This document shows, one piece after another, positions 10,100 to 21,184 of a DNA stretch of 64,000 nt (position 1 is its first letter; every line of letters starts with the position of its first letter). The notes beneath the pieces are model-generated. The model had not been told where the DNA came from, searched no databases, and saw nothing but the letters and a program-made list of their open reading frames with translations. A program made the position numbers and the translations under genes. The DNA is taken from the NCBI GenBank assembly GCA_019054805.1, contig JAHQIY010000002.1:5642001-5706000 (forward strand), read 5' to 3'. The stretch comes from Brachionus manjavacas (taxonomy: Eukaryota > Rotifera > Eurotatoria > Ploima > Brachionidae).

Positions 10100-12155
10100 T
10101 AAAAAAATTGTGGAATCAAAATTGGTTTGATTTTATTGAGAAGATGGGAAAAATCCAAAGACAAGTAGACCTTTTTGGAAAAGAATAAATAAATTTAGAA
10201 CAAAAAAAAGATCAAGTTTAATTCCAAATTTGATTTCAAATGATAAGGAATTGAAAACAAATGAAGAAAAGGGTAAATGCTTCGGAGAACTCTTGTCTTC
10301 AATATTTAGTCCTAATTCTGAATTAATTGATACTGAGAAAAAAATCGAAACATTTAATTCTTACTCTGAATTATTTAAAAGTTATAATCAGTGTTACTGG
10401 AGCGTATAGTCTATTCAAGATTATACAATTTTTTGAAAATTCACTTCTTATACAAGAGCAATCTGGATTTGGGAAACACCGGTGAACATCAGATAATCTT
10501 TTTTTATTAAATTCAAAAAATTGTGGAATCATTTAATAGAAAAAAAAGTGTTTGTTGCCTGTTTTTTGATATTTGTAAAGCCTTTGATAGAGTTTGGCAT
10601 GAAGGTTTACTCTTTAAATTGACAAAAATTAATCCCCCTCATTACTTAACTAACTAGGTTAGATCCTTTCTAGACTCTAGGACATTTAAGGTAAATGTGA
10701 CTGACCATTTTGAGCGAAGAATACCAAATAACTGCAGGCGTCCTTCAATGTCCAGTAATTAGTTCTCTTTTATTTAATATATTTATAAATGACATCCCAG
10801 GAAGAAACGAAAAAACAATGAATACACTCTGCTTTTCGCAGATGATTTAGTTACATTCTTTATTAACAACAAAAAGGTGAACCTAGAAAATAAGATAAAT
10901 AAATACACTAACGAACTAGAACAATGGCTTATTTAGTGTTGAATGAAGATATCAGTTTAAAATTCTTGTTCAGTACAAGAAAGAGAGTGATAATCTTAAC
11001 TTAAAAATTAATGGAAACAGAATAGTGAACCAAAAAGAAATCAAGTTTCTTGGTATTAAACTATCTTCTAAATTAAATTTTTATATATTGGTAGAATAAA
11101 TTAAAGAACGTTGCAATAAAAGGCTAAATATTATTAAGATATTGTCAAATAAAAAATGGGGTATTAATCAAATACATTATATAGATCCTTAGTCGGATCA
11201 ATTTTAGACCATTCTTTTTCTTGCTTGAATTCATTTTCAGAAAATAAAATCGGAAAGCTACAAGCAATTCAAAATACAGCAGTCAGATTTATTTTTAAGT
11301 TAGAATATGATACTTCCTCCAACATCGTGCATCACGAGACTTTTAATAAACTTAAATTACTTCCAGAATTGACTTTTTAATTTGAGTGAGAGATATGTTG
11401 GGACAGGACTAGAACAATGGCTTATTAAATGGAAAATGAAGATATCAGTTGAAAAGTCGTGTTCAGTAGTCTTTTCTAGGTACAAAAAAGAGGGTGATAA
11501 TCTAAACTTAAAAATTTATGGAAACAGAATAATGAACCAAAAATAAATCAAGTTTCTTGGTATAAAATTTGATTCTAAATTAAATTTTAATATATTAGTA
11601 GACGAAATTAAAGAACGCTGCAACAAAAGGCTAAATATTATTAAGATATTGTCAAACAAAAAATGGGGTCTCAATCAAAACACACTAGGAAATTTTTATA
11701 AATCTTTAGTCGGATCGATTTTAGACTATTCTTTTCCTTGCTTGAATTTAAAATAAATACTTCCTTGAAGTTAAAATATGATACTTCCTCCAACATCGTG
11801 CATCACGAGGCTTTTAATAAACTAAAATTACTAACAGTCTCGAATCGACTTTTTGAGTTGAGTGAGAGATATGTTGGGACAGGACTGAGTTATTCTTTGA
11901 TTGTCAGATTGGTGATGGAATAAAAAGAAGCTTTTGAATCAAGAAATATTAACTAACTCCATTGTGCAATTGCTACCTTACTATTTCCTCTTTTTTTCCT
12001 GAAGCTTCAAATATGTAAACATATGTCACATGTAACACCCTATTTCAAAATATGTCTTTTTAACTTTCTTTTCATTTTATTCTAGCTTATTTACTTTATT
12101 TGTATTTTATTTTTTTATAATTTATTCTGAAGGAGCTCTAGCTCGGTACAGAAAA
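10100..12155 (+). mobile_element. Decayed non-LTR retrotransposon with an internal tandem duplication
   Basis: With frameshifts and stops, the plus strand reads a LINE ORF2 in order. A linker with NEEKGKCFGELLSSIFSPNS lies near 10260-10315. Reverse transcriptase blocks follow: KAFDRVWHEGLLFKL (about 10580-10620), SRTFKVNV (about 10680), a GVPQGSV-like block (about 10735) and LFADDLV (10831-10851). Then come FLGIK, KERCNKRLNIIKILSNKKWG, LVGSILD and the C-terminal ERYVGTGL. The segment 10915-11407 is repeated as 11408-11883, in direct orientation. The 3' end at 12124-12151 (TTCTGAAGG...CTCGGTACAGAAA) is shared with the copy ending at 62511. It is probably Jockey/CR1-group. It cannot encode a working protein. 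Confidence 0.85.
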
Positions 12156-12406
12156 AAAAAATAATGTCCTTTCAACAGCTAGCCCTAAATAAGCTACTGG
12201 AAAACGACGAATTTTTTAATAAACCAAAATAAGCTTTAAATTGATTTTCCTTAAAATAGATTTTAATTTAATTTTTTTATTAATTTAATATTTATTATTT
12301 TTTTATACATAATTTTATAAACACTATTTGAATAAATTGATTAATATGACAAATTAATTAATTTTTTTTTTACCACAAAAAATTTGTATTAACCAGTTAT
12401 TCAGTA

Positions 12407-13008
12407 TACTTCATAAATCTTCACGGTATGTAAATAAGAGAATTTCGGGGAATTAACTATTCTACATTTTTCAGCATGAAAAATTCCCTAAAAATAATGA
12501 AAAAAAATTTATGAACGATATATGTCATACTCTCGTCTATACGTGTCCAAAATAAGACCATTAGAACCGTTTTTTCAATGTATTTTGAGAACTATGAGTC
12601 TTATCAACAAAATTCAAAAAAATTTGAAATCAGCATCCAAAACTTCATCGATGAACAACTTTTGGAATAAAAATCTCATTAATTTAAAATTAAAAATCTA
12701 AAATTTTTGAGGTTTGGATCACTTTGCCTTGTATATTTGACCCCTAGACCCTTTTAGAACCATATATATCAAATTAAATAAAATTTAAATTAGAAAAAAG
12801 TTATCGGAGCAGAAATTTGACTTGAAATTTAAAAAAAAAAAGCTCTCAAAGCATTTATGTTTTTGTAACACTCAGAAAATATGGGTTTAACAATAAAAAA
12901 ATTTTTATTAAAAATAGAATTTTTGGGAAAGTTTGGGAATCTTAGAAAGCTACCATAATAAAGCTACCGAAATTCACTTTTTAACATACCGTGAAGATTT
13001 ATGAAGCA
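12407..13008. mobile_element. 602-bp MITE with TA target duplication
   Basis: The left end (TACTTCATAAATCTTCACGG, then TATG) is repeated inverted at the right end, where the complement reads TGCTTCATAAATCTTCACGG, then TATG. The similarity continues inward with breaks to GAATTTCGG on both sides, about 40-45 bases in all. A TA lies just outside each end (12405-12406 and 13009-13010), typical of Tc1/mariner-type insertion. The interior has no open frame, so this is a non-autonomous element. Confidence 0.8.
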
Positions 13009-13225
13009 TACGCCTTTAATGATAATTTTATGCACCTTGGCATTTCAGATCGCTCGATTAAAATCCGTTGTATTCTACAAATTACAATTCAAAATTTCAA
13101 AAAAATCACGACTGGGCGAAAGAAGAAGAGTAATTGAGCAAAAAATAAAAACTTAAATATTTAATTTTTATTTTAGTCAAAATGAAGAATGGTATTTTTT
13201 CATCAAATCAAGACTTAAAAGTATT

Positions 13226-13951
13226 TTACTTTAACTTATTAAGAGACGGGCAAATAAATTGCTCATTCGGTATCCATTGACTAGTTTCAAAAAAAAGTTT
13301 TTTCAAAATTTTATCAAAATTTTCGTCAAGGGTTTCCATTTCATCGATTAACTTTTGAAACTTGTGAACTTCATTGATTAATTGATTTTTTTCTATTTTA
13401 TTCATCGACTCTTGAATAATGTCGCAAAAAGTCTCAAATTCGGAGATTTTATTCTCAATTTTTGAACTCGATTTGTTTAGCTCGATCATTAAATTCTCTT
13501 TTATTAATTCTAACTTGTCGGCCATTTTTAAATTCAATCTTTCCAAACTATCTTTATTTTCATTTAGTCTCTCATTGATCTCTTTTTTAGCTCGAGTGCA
13601 TTCACTTTCTATTTCAATGTCTTGTTTATCAATTTGCTCAATCAAACCAGAAACAAATTTATTTATCCCTTCTTCCATTACTTGCGCTCTTGAGTCAATT
13701 ACTTTTGTTTCCAAAATTTTATCGTGCGAAGTCAATTCCTCAATATTCTGAATTATGTGTTCAGAATCGCAGTAGCCACAAAAAAGACTCGATTCTTTGG
13801 TCATTTTTTGGATACATTCCAAACATGCACGGTTTGAACATGGCAAAATTTTTGCTTCATTTAAAAAATGTGAATCATTCTTGTTCAAAAAGCATCTTAG
13901 ATCTTGGAATTTAAGCTCTAAGTCTTTTTGAAGTTCGCCTAATTTCTCCAT
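13226..13951 (-). CDS. Degenerate RING-type, coiled-coil protein (TRIM/RNF-like)
   Basis: A single exon encodes 241 residues. Residues about 19-75 resemble a RING finger with parts missing: a lone early Cys (LRCFL), then ILPCSNRACLECI and LFCGYC. In a normal RING the block would be PCGHxFCxxC; here the His position is Asn and the first CxxC pair is incomplete, so zinc binding and ubiquitin-ligase activity are doubtful. Residues about 85-220 are strongly heptad-like and charged (KKEINERLNENKDSLERL, then NKIEKNQLINEVHKFQKLID), predicting a long coiled coil as in TRIM proteins. No B-box is visible between them. A 5' AT-rich leader separates it from the tRNA gene. The family assignment is inference from layout only. 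Confidence 0.7.
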   Translation of the reverse strand: MEKLGELQKDLELKFQDLRCFLNKNDSHFLNEAKILPCSNRACLECIQKMTKESSLFCGYCDSEHIIQNIEELTSHDKILETKVIDSRAQVMEEGINKFVSGLIEQIDKQDIEIESECTRAKKEINERLNENKDSLERLNLKMADKLELIKENLMIELNKSSSKIENKISEFETFCDIIQESMNKIEKNQLINEVHKFQKLIDEMETLDENFDKILKKLFFETSQWIPNEQFICPSLNKLK

Positions 13952-14094
13952 TTTAACTAATGATAATTTTTTTTATAATAAATAATTCATACAAAACATT
14001 TTTGGAATAAACAATAATCAATGAACATATTTACAAGTTAAAAAATGTGAAAATTAAAAAAATATTATTTAAAATTTATAGAGTATTCCTTGAA

Positions 14095-14167
14095 GATCGC
14101 ATGGTGTAGTGGTTATCACACCTGTCTAACACACAGGAGGTCCCAAGTTCGATCCTTGGTGCGATCA
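14095..14167 (+). tRNA. tRNA-Val (anticodon AAC)
   Basis: The cloverleaf folds fully: acceptor arm GATCGCA with TGCGATC, D arm with GTGTAGTGGTTATCAC, anticodon stem CCTGT/ACAGG around loop CTAACAC (anticodon AAC), and T arm CCAAG-TTCGATC-CTTGG. The discriminator is A at 14167. There is no intron. The A box (TGGTGTAGTGG) and B box (AGTTCGATCC) are intact, and a run of seven T follows at about 14169, a normal RNA polymerase III terminator. Confidence 0.97.
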
Positions 14168-14700
14168 CTTTTTTTGCGTTTAAAAAATGAAAAAACTTTT
14201 GTTAAAAACGTTCAAAAAATCATTCCCATACAATGACTTGATTTTTCAAAATAGAAAATGTAATCTATCCAAGTTTGATTATATTTTTTTCTAAAACTTG
14301 TAAACATTTCAAAAATTTTCAAGAAATAGTTATAATGGTCAAAAAAATAATAATAGCGTCACAATAACAATAAGTATGAAGTAAATAGGAACATTCTGTC
14401 CTCATCTATTCAATTTTTTGTTCTGAACTGTCTGTGTACTAAAACAAAGGCTAAATTGAATGAGTTATGGTTTATGTTTTTCATACCATAATTTATTTTA
14501 ATTTTTCAAATTGTATTACTAAAATAAAAATTATTTGTCCATATTTTATTTTCAAATTATTAACCGGGAATTTAATATTAATAAATGATTATATAAATAT
14601 TAATTAAATGAGTATATATTAAATTTATTGTTTATTACAAAAATAAAATAAAATCGAGCATTTAATTATTCAATTCAAGTGAAAAATTACATTTTGAGTA
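14168..14700. other. Intergenic DNA after tRNA-Val
   Basis: AT-rich with no gene. It begins with the pol III terminator T-run and ends at the LINE fragment. Confidence 0.5.
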
Positions 14701-14714
14701 AAATTAGGAATTCA

Positions 14715-15045
14715 TTCGTGTATTTGGATAGTGAGACTCTTAGACTTTTACACCGGACTTGTCAAACCTCATCTCGAATATGCCATAAGTATGTGGAATC
14801 CTTCAACCAAAGCAAGTATAAATATGATTGAGAAAGCTCAGAGACGTGCAACCAAATTAGTCAAATATTTAAAGAAAAAATCATACGAAGATAGGCTTAA
14901 ATCGCTAGAACTAATGAACTTGGAAAACCGTTTTAATTCAGTATCTGAAATCTTATTAAACTCGCCAGCAGGGATAAATTAATAAATTATTATTATTTAT
15001 TGTAAAGCTGGTCGAGCATAGCGCTCTTTCAGCAAAAAAATGCTC
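14715..15045 (+). mobile_element. 5'-truncated LINE fragment, CR1-like
   Basis: An open stretch to TAA 14980-14982 encodes the end of a reverse transcriptase: LVKPHLEYAISMWNPSTKAS followed by MIEKAQRRATKLVKYLK and YEDRLKSLELMNLENR. The PHLEYAxxxWxP...EKxQRRATK pattern is the hallmark of the region after the RT core in CR1- and related LINEs. Beyond the stop, an ATTATTATTATT run and a structured CTGGTCGAGCATAGCGCTCT segment form a plausible 3' tail to about 15045. This is a different family from the copies at 10100-12155 and 61829-62511. Confidence 0.8.
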
Positions 15046-15590
15046 ATTTATATTATTTTATATTCATCACATTAGTTAACACCTCGCTCAGATTTATAAC
15101 TACCCAAAAAGTTTATTATATGTCAAAATAAATAACGTTATTTCTTTAATTAATATTAATTTTTTTTTTTTTTTTTATAATTTTTGATGCCCGACTAATT
15201 AGTAGCCTTTTAATTTTTAGTATAAAGTTACAAAAAATATTTTATTAGTATTTTCAAAATAAAAATTGAATGAGAAATTGAATTAAAATTGTATTTTTTT
15301 GTCATTTAAAATTTTTTCCTTACTCAAGTTAAATCTTCACTTGAGTTTTATTTGATACTTTTCTAAATTTTCATTTTAATTTTATTCTTCAATTGAATAT
15401 CTATGAGTCTGAAATTACTTGAAAAATAAATAAAAAATAATTAAAAGCGATTTAATGCTTATTCTAAAAATTTATTTTTTAAATCAAATTAGTTAGTTCG
15501 ATACATTTTTCTTATTATTTTCTTATTGATTGAATGAGATCACGTGAAAAACTAAAAAAACGACACATTGTTATATACAATCATCCACAT

Positions 15591-17698
15591 TTACAAATCC
15601 AATGTATTCTCATGTGTCACGTGATAAATTAAATCTGACAACGATTTTTCTATTATTGTATCAAATTCTAAATCACTAATTGGTTTACAATTTTCCTTTT
15701 CAGGCGGAAATTTAAAATTTGGACCAAAATTTATCGCAGCCTCAAAATAAAAATTTAAAAAATAAAATAAAAATTTTAACTTGAATTAAAAATTACTGTT
15801 GCATTTTTATAAATTGAGATGGCTGGATAATAAGTTCCCTTATAGATATCTGTATAAGCTTTACCCTGTGAAACGCCATTTTTAAAAAACTCGATCTTTA
15901 AACAAAAAATTAAAAAAATATCAATTTTTTGTAGTTCACAAGCTAACCGAACTTCCTCTTAATATTTTCAATTTTTTTTCTTCTCCGGAAAAATTATCTT
16001 TTTCTTCATAATAGAGATGATTTTTAAATTTTACCAATGTCTGTGTTGAAAAATAATTAAATTTGAAAAAAAAAAATTATACTCTTTTTACCATATTTTT
16101 GCAACTTTTGGGCACTAGCTGAGAATTTTCAATCAAGGGTAAATGGATCAAAAATCCTAGGACATCACCTTGAGTATATCCGCAATTTTCAGCATCAATA
16201 ATCTTCGAATATGTTTTTCCAATTGAATCATGAAATTTTGTTCCTTTTCTTGATCCTAAATAAAATTTTGAATAAAATAATTTAAAAAAAATATCAACTC
16301 CATACGCCACGAATAGCTGAATTTATCATAGCCACATGGAGCCTGCAGATTTGCTAATTTTTGCGCCCAACCGATTCTAAGAGCCGAATTGTCCGGTTTT
16401 TCTTCAATTCTCACTTCAAAATACCACATTCCATGCGATATACCATGTGTAGCCCTGACCATTGAATATCCTTTTTCGCCGGTAACCGACATTCTATCAT
16501 CAGCTAGTTTCAGTTGTGGTGCTCTGTCGTTTAAAGCTAGTGCACATTTATTCTCAAGAAAAAGTCTGTATAAATGTCCGGGTAAAGGTTTTCCTGCCCA
16601 AAGCTCTGTTTCTTCAAATTTTTGTCTCAAAGGTGAGTTCGGATCAGGCTCAACTAAATAGTACCGATAGCCATCTTTGTTAAATGGATGCTCCGATGGA
16701 AAACAAGTAGGCACCATTTTTTCCAACCTAGACAAATCATTTGGTCCACCACGCTTTTTAGAGTTGGCAAATTGGCTGCTACTACTGCCTGAACTAAAAT
16801 TTTGAATTGCTGTATCATTCACCTTGCGTTTAGAGCCTCTTTTAACCATTCCATTAGATGAACCATTTTGAGCATTGTTGATAAATGAAGTCGATTCGCC
16901 AAGAGTATGTTTACTTGAGCTTGACGAAGCTATTGTTTTAAAGCTTTCATTAAATGGTCCAATTCTTTCCAGTGACAAATCTCTTAATGAATAAACATTT
17001 TCGCCATTTTCAAATTTGGTCACGAATACTTCTTCACGACTCAATGTTCGCGTTACAGTAGCATGCCAAGTTACTTTTACCCGTCTTGGGGCACATGTCA
17101 ACGCTTCCCAGTGTTTATCAATGAATGGTATTATATCACGTTCACGTGAAAAAAACTGTCTATCAGGACGATTGTCGTAGATCAAATTGGCCAAGGCGGT
17201 CAAACATAGCTGGTGAAAGGCTTTTTATTTTTTATTTTTTATTATTTTTTATTGATTATTTATTTTAAAAAAAATTACAAGCTTGTTTTTTTGAAAAACT
17301 TTCCAGGCGATTTTGGCCACAATTTTTACAAAAAAATTGGTAAGTTACCATAAATTTGACAACTGGCCTTCAAAAAAAGACAAAATTAATTCAATTTAAA
17401 TTTTTGGTGGAAATTTTATGTACCCTGTATCGATATCAATGCAGTTTTTATGGAACCATTTTGCACATACACAACACTGAAGTTCAGCTTCATCAAAATT
17501 TCTTGATTTTAAGCTTTTTTTTCAAACAAAATAACAAATAAATTGATCACTTGAAATTAATTTACTAAATAAATACCAGTAACATTGTTCAATTAGATCG
17601 TTTGATTTAGAAGTTTGAGGTATTAGAGTGGAAGATGATTGAGGTAACGATGACGAACAGCTAGAGTCATTTGAATTCGAACAAATATTGTCTATCAT
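15591..17698 (-). CDS. ASH2L: ASH2, subunit of the COMPASS/MLL histone H3K4 methyltransferase
   Basis: Eight minus-strand exons join in frame to about 573 residues: 17577-17698, 17424-17513, 17279-17367, 16306-17220, 16092-16255, 15948-16040, 15797-15895 and 15591-15740. The order matches ASH2L. A PHD-like zinc region comes first ([20 protein letters not shown], then FFCKNCGQN). The winged-helix segment follows ([33 protein letters not shown]). After a Ser-rich basic linker with KRGSKRK comes the split SPRY domain: [93 protein letters not shown] and the closing [20 protein letters not shown]2 works with WDR5, RBBP5 and DPY30 to stimulate SET1/MLL methyltransferases; only this subunit is in the window. 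The exon 1-2 junction is the least certain, as two acceptors are possible. Confidence 0.93.
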
Positions 17699-18167
17699 TT
17701 TTATTTTTTAAATTAATTTAAATATTCCATTTTTTTTCCATTTAACCAAAAACTCATAACCAAATGTAAATCTTATTTTGATATTTATTTGATGCTGACA
17801 CATGAAATGGATTGTTTTTAATAATTACTTTAGAATAGCCTCTGTTCAAAGTGACATAGAATTTTACCAATATATTTTATTTTTAATAAAAAAATTTATA
17901 TTAATTTATTAATTAATTACTTTTAATTTATTATTTTTTTTAATTATATCTCAAGAAAATTATACCAACGCCCATCATTTAGTTTAAAATCAATTAAATT
18001 GAAACCAAAAAAGAGCTTATTAAAATTGATTTAAAAGCCAACATTTATTTCTAATTTAAAGTCAAAATAATATTTAAAATTTATTTAAGTTTTTATAAAT
18101 AGACTCGATGTTTTTTTGCTGAGTCAATGACGACGAAATAAATAAACTATTGAGGAAAAATATTTGT
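17699..18167. other. Intergenic DNA between ASH2 and NDUFA4
   Basis: AT-rich, no gene seen. The ASH2 promoter and the NDUFA4 3' end lie here. Confidence 0.4.
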
Positions 18168-18458
18168 TTAGTCCAGTTTTGGTTTTTCGTCAATTGGTAA
18201 TTTATTGTAGTCCAAAGTACTGAAATATTTATACTGAACTGGCTTTCCATCAGGAGTTATCAAGCGTTCGTATGGCTTTTCGCTCGAAAAACGATTAAGT
18301 TTTACATCAGGAGACTTGGACAAGGTTCTAATGATTGCAAAAGTTGACAAGCCAACTCCAAATACCCCGACAACAAAGATCGGCAAGAGAGCATAGTTGG
18401 ATTTGAGTTGTTTTAAAATTGATACCTCGAATAATTTACCTTTAGCTTCACCGCCCAT
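18168..18458 (-). CDS. NDUFA4: NDUFA4-like cytochrome c oxidase subunit
   Basis: A single exon encodes 96 residues. A hydrophobic membrane helix lies at about residues 22-45 (LLPIFVVGVFGVGLSTFAII). It is followed by the conserved SPDVKLNR (human NPDVCWDR) and YKYFSTLDYNKL (human YKFYSVNVDYSKL), then a Lys/Pro-rich end. NDUFA4 was first assigned to complex I and is now placed with cytochrome c oxidase in the inner mitochondrial membrane. The protein is slightly longer than the mammalian form because of N-terminal residues. The start ATG is at 18458. Along with CHCHD7 it is the second cytochrome-oxidase-related gene here, but 9 kb separates them and no joint control is visible. Confidence 0.9.
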   Translation of the reverse strand: MGGEAKGKLFEVSILKQLKSNYALLPIFVVGVFGVGLSTFAIIRTLSKSPDVKLNRFSSEKPYERLITPDGKPVQYKYFSTLDYNKLPIDEKPKLD

Positions 18459-19525
18459 TTTAAAATTAATAGCAAATAATCTGAAAATAATAAAGATTAG
18501 TCCGGAATATTTTCGGAATTTTTCTTATTAACGATATGAATTTCTATTTATTTTAGCATACGCTAAATTCTTATTTCTGAATTAAGCGTAACTCTAAAAG
18601 CTGAATGTATACGCTGAATTAATAAAGAATTTTCACTATGAGAGCATTTTTGCATTCGTTCTTGCACCAAAAGTGGTTGCAAATTAAATTTTGAATAATT
18701 AATAATGCTATTATGCGTGTATAAAAATTTTGAACAAAATTTAATTTAATTATGAGATCAAAATTGTTTTTTATATTTTCTTTGCCGATACAAGTAAATT
18801 CTGACAGAAGATAGATACCAAAAAAGATTCTTACCAGATAACCAAACAAAACGAAATCGTATTTGAATAAACTGGAAATGGTTCGAGGATATTCCAATAA
18901 AAAATTCACTGAATATGACTTGTATTGGATTTATAGCTTGTTCCTAAAATAAAGTAAATAAATTTATAAAAGATTAAAAAAAACTGCATTTCTAATGACT
19001 GAGGATTTATTATAAATTTGTTCAGTTTTTAATTTATAAATTTAAATATTTTATAATTCTTAATTAACTCAATATTTTACATAACAATTGGTAAAATTTT
19101 ACTTATTTGTGTATTCTTTTTTTTGACAAATTCGGTCTCTTTATGAAAAAAAATAAAAATTACAAAAAGAGGAAATTAATTCATTAGCAAATAAATCAAA
19201 TTTATTAAGCGAAAAAACAAATTGAAGCAAGAAAAAAATTTGACAAAGAATAAGGTGAATATCTGTATTAAATCAGATTTTCTTAAGTTATTATGGTAAT
19301 TACCTAAACTGATCGAAAATATTGAAAGGATGCAGATAAAAGAATCTTCTTATATTTTAAATTTTTAAATATTTACTAAGAATTGAATATAATAGTAATA
19401 ATAATAATGATAATTGCTACACTTATGCGTGAAGTGTGGACTAACCAGACTATAAGCCATATTTTAGTTTCTTAAAACCTTATCTAATTTGTTTTTAAAT
19501 CAATAAGTCAATGGTTTTTGATAAG

Positions 19526-19620
19526 CCAAATTAATATTAAATATTCACCGCGTAAACACATTACCTTAACATTTTGTCATAAGAACCTGTTCAAAAAGTT
19601 CACATTAAACTCTAAATATA
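19526..19620 (+). repeat. Left arm of a 95-bp inverted repeat
   Basis: By eye this 95-base arm matches the complement of 24530-24624 with eight mismatches and no gaps. Similarity continues weakly inward through a poly(A) run and ATTTCAAAA. It bounds a 5.1-kb segment. It could be the end of a large decayed DNA transposon, or one of two inverted insertions of the same small repeat. Confidence 0.8.
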
Positions 19621-20775
19621 AAAAAAAAAATTTAGATAAATTTCAAAATATGAAATTACATGAATATTAAAAATGTGTTTTTATTTGAATACCGTATATC
19701 CTTGAAATGAAATGCTTGCATTTAAACCCAAATACAAGGTCCTATCTCATACAAAGACTACGATATAGCCAAGGTTAAATTTTCATTAACTACAAGTCTG
19801 CGTCTTAGTATTTTAAATGGGAAGTTTATCATTAAATATAAATTTTAAGTCTAGCATTTTTATTTTAAAAGCCAGATTCAAATGTAAAATAAAAATTTTA
19901 TAATTATTTAGTAATCTTAGCTTTGATTTGGTTCGAAGAGCCTATATTAAATTCAAATTTAAAGAAAAATGTGAATGATTTAGTTTTTTAATAAATCTCA
20001 ATGAGACTAAAATTCTAAATAAATCATTAACATGTTTGAGTTAAATTTTTTAATTTCTTGAAAACTGCCATTGATTTAAGAATGCTTACCAAGTTGAGGA
20101 AGGCTTATTTTTTATAAAATGATAACAAAAAAAATGTTTTAAAAATTCCCAATTTAAATTTAAAATGAATAAACTGAAAAATTGAAATAAAGTTGTCAAA
20201 ACAATCAAAATCGTTTATTTAATTTAAACTAATCTAAATCAAGAGAAGAGAAGCTAAAATACAAATAAAATAAAAAGTTTTACATTAAAGGACTTAAATG
20301 GTTAAAATTTAAAAAAGATATCGTAACAGATAAAGCATCAAATCATGATTATAAATTAGATTTAGATTGATCAAAAGACATAAATCTTAATTAAATTCAA
20401 TGAGGTGATTTAATTAAATTCTATAGATTTCAAATCGTAATTTGTTCAGTAATAGCTCAATAGAATCAGATACAACATCACGGGACTTAAAGAATTGTTT
20501 CATTTCCTTTCATTAGTCTATTACATAAAAGGATTGATAAATTTAAATTAAAAAGTGAAAATTAATTTTTACAATCTGAAATAGAAATGAGAAGGAAGAA
20601 AATAGAAAATTGTTTGAGGTGCAATTACAAAGTGAGTTAAAGGTACATGAGGCGAGAACATTTAGTCTTATCTAATTGATTGAAAGTTTTGAAATAAAAA
20701 TAAAGCTAGTTGAACTTGAAGGTTTTAAGTACTTTGGGAATGTCAAATATATAGCAATTCCATTTAAATGAAGTA

Positions 20776-21184
20776 CTGTATTCCCTCTTCAATTATGCTG
20801 CACCAGAAGCTAAGACAGGCTTTGGACCATGCATCAAAGTACATCTCGCTAATGCTTAAACATTTTAAATTTTAAACGCATGGTCTAATATTGTAACCAC
20901 GGGTTTAGATCCGCATCAAACTCTGAAATTCTTCATTTAATGCGTTACCAAGACTTGATTTTAAAACAAAAAGTATAAATTTTTTTTTTGAATTATGCAT
21001 TTGGTAAAGCACCAAGAATAAAGTAAATATTTTTTATTAATTCAATTTTGATAAAAAATTTTTAAAACCAAGTTTAATGAGTATTAACAAAAATTTAATA
21101 GCATGGGTGAAATGTACTTTTGAACCATGGTCCAAAAGCATGTCTTAGCTTTTGGTGCATCATAATAGAACGGGGTAATATGGT
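20776..21184. repeat. Fold-back repeat, about 80-bp arms
   Basis: The left arm (20776-20856) contains ATTATGCTGCACCAGAAGCT, then AAGACAGG, TTTGGACCATG and AAAGTACAT. The complement of 21099-21184 reads ATTATGATGCACCAAAAGCT, then AAGACATG, TTTTGGACCATG and AAAAGTACAT. The arms are about three quarters identical around a 240-base loop with no frame. This is probably a fold-back MITE. Confidence 0.7.

Noticed and set aside
13419-13914. Plus-strand frames opposite the RING-like gene
   Set aside because: Ser/Leu/Phe-rich antisense of a Glu/Lys-rich coiled coil.
18619-18909. 96-codon hydrophobic minus-strand frame
   Set aside because: Rich in Phe, Leu, Ile, Asn and Lys, as expected from translating AT-rich DNA, with no motif.
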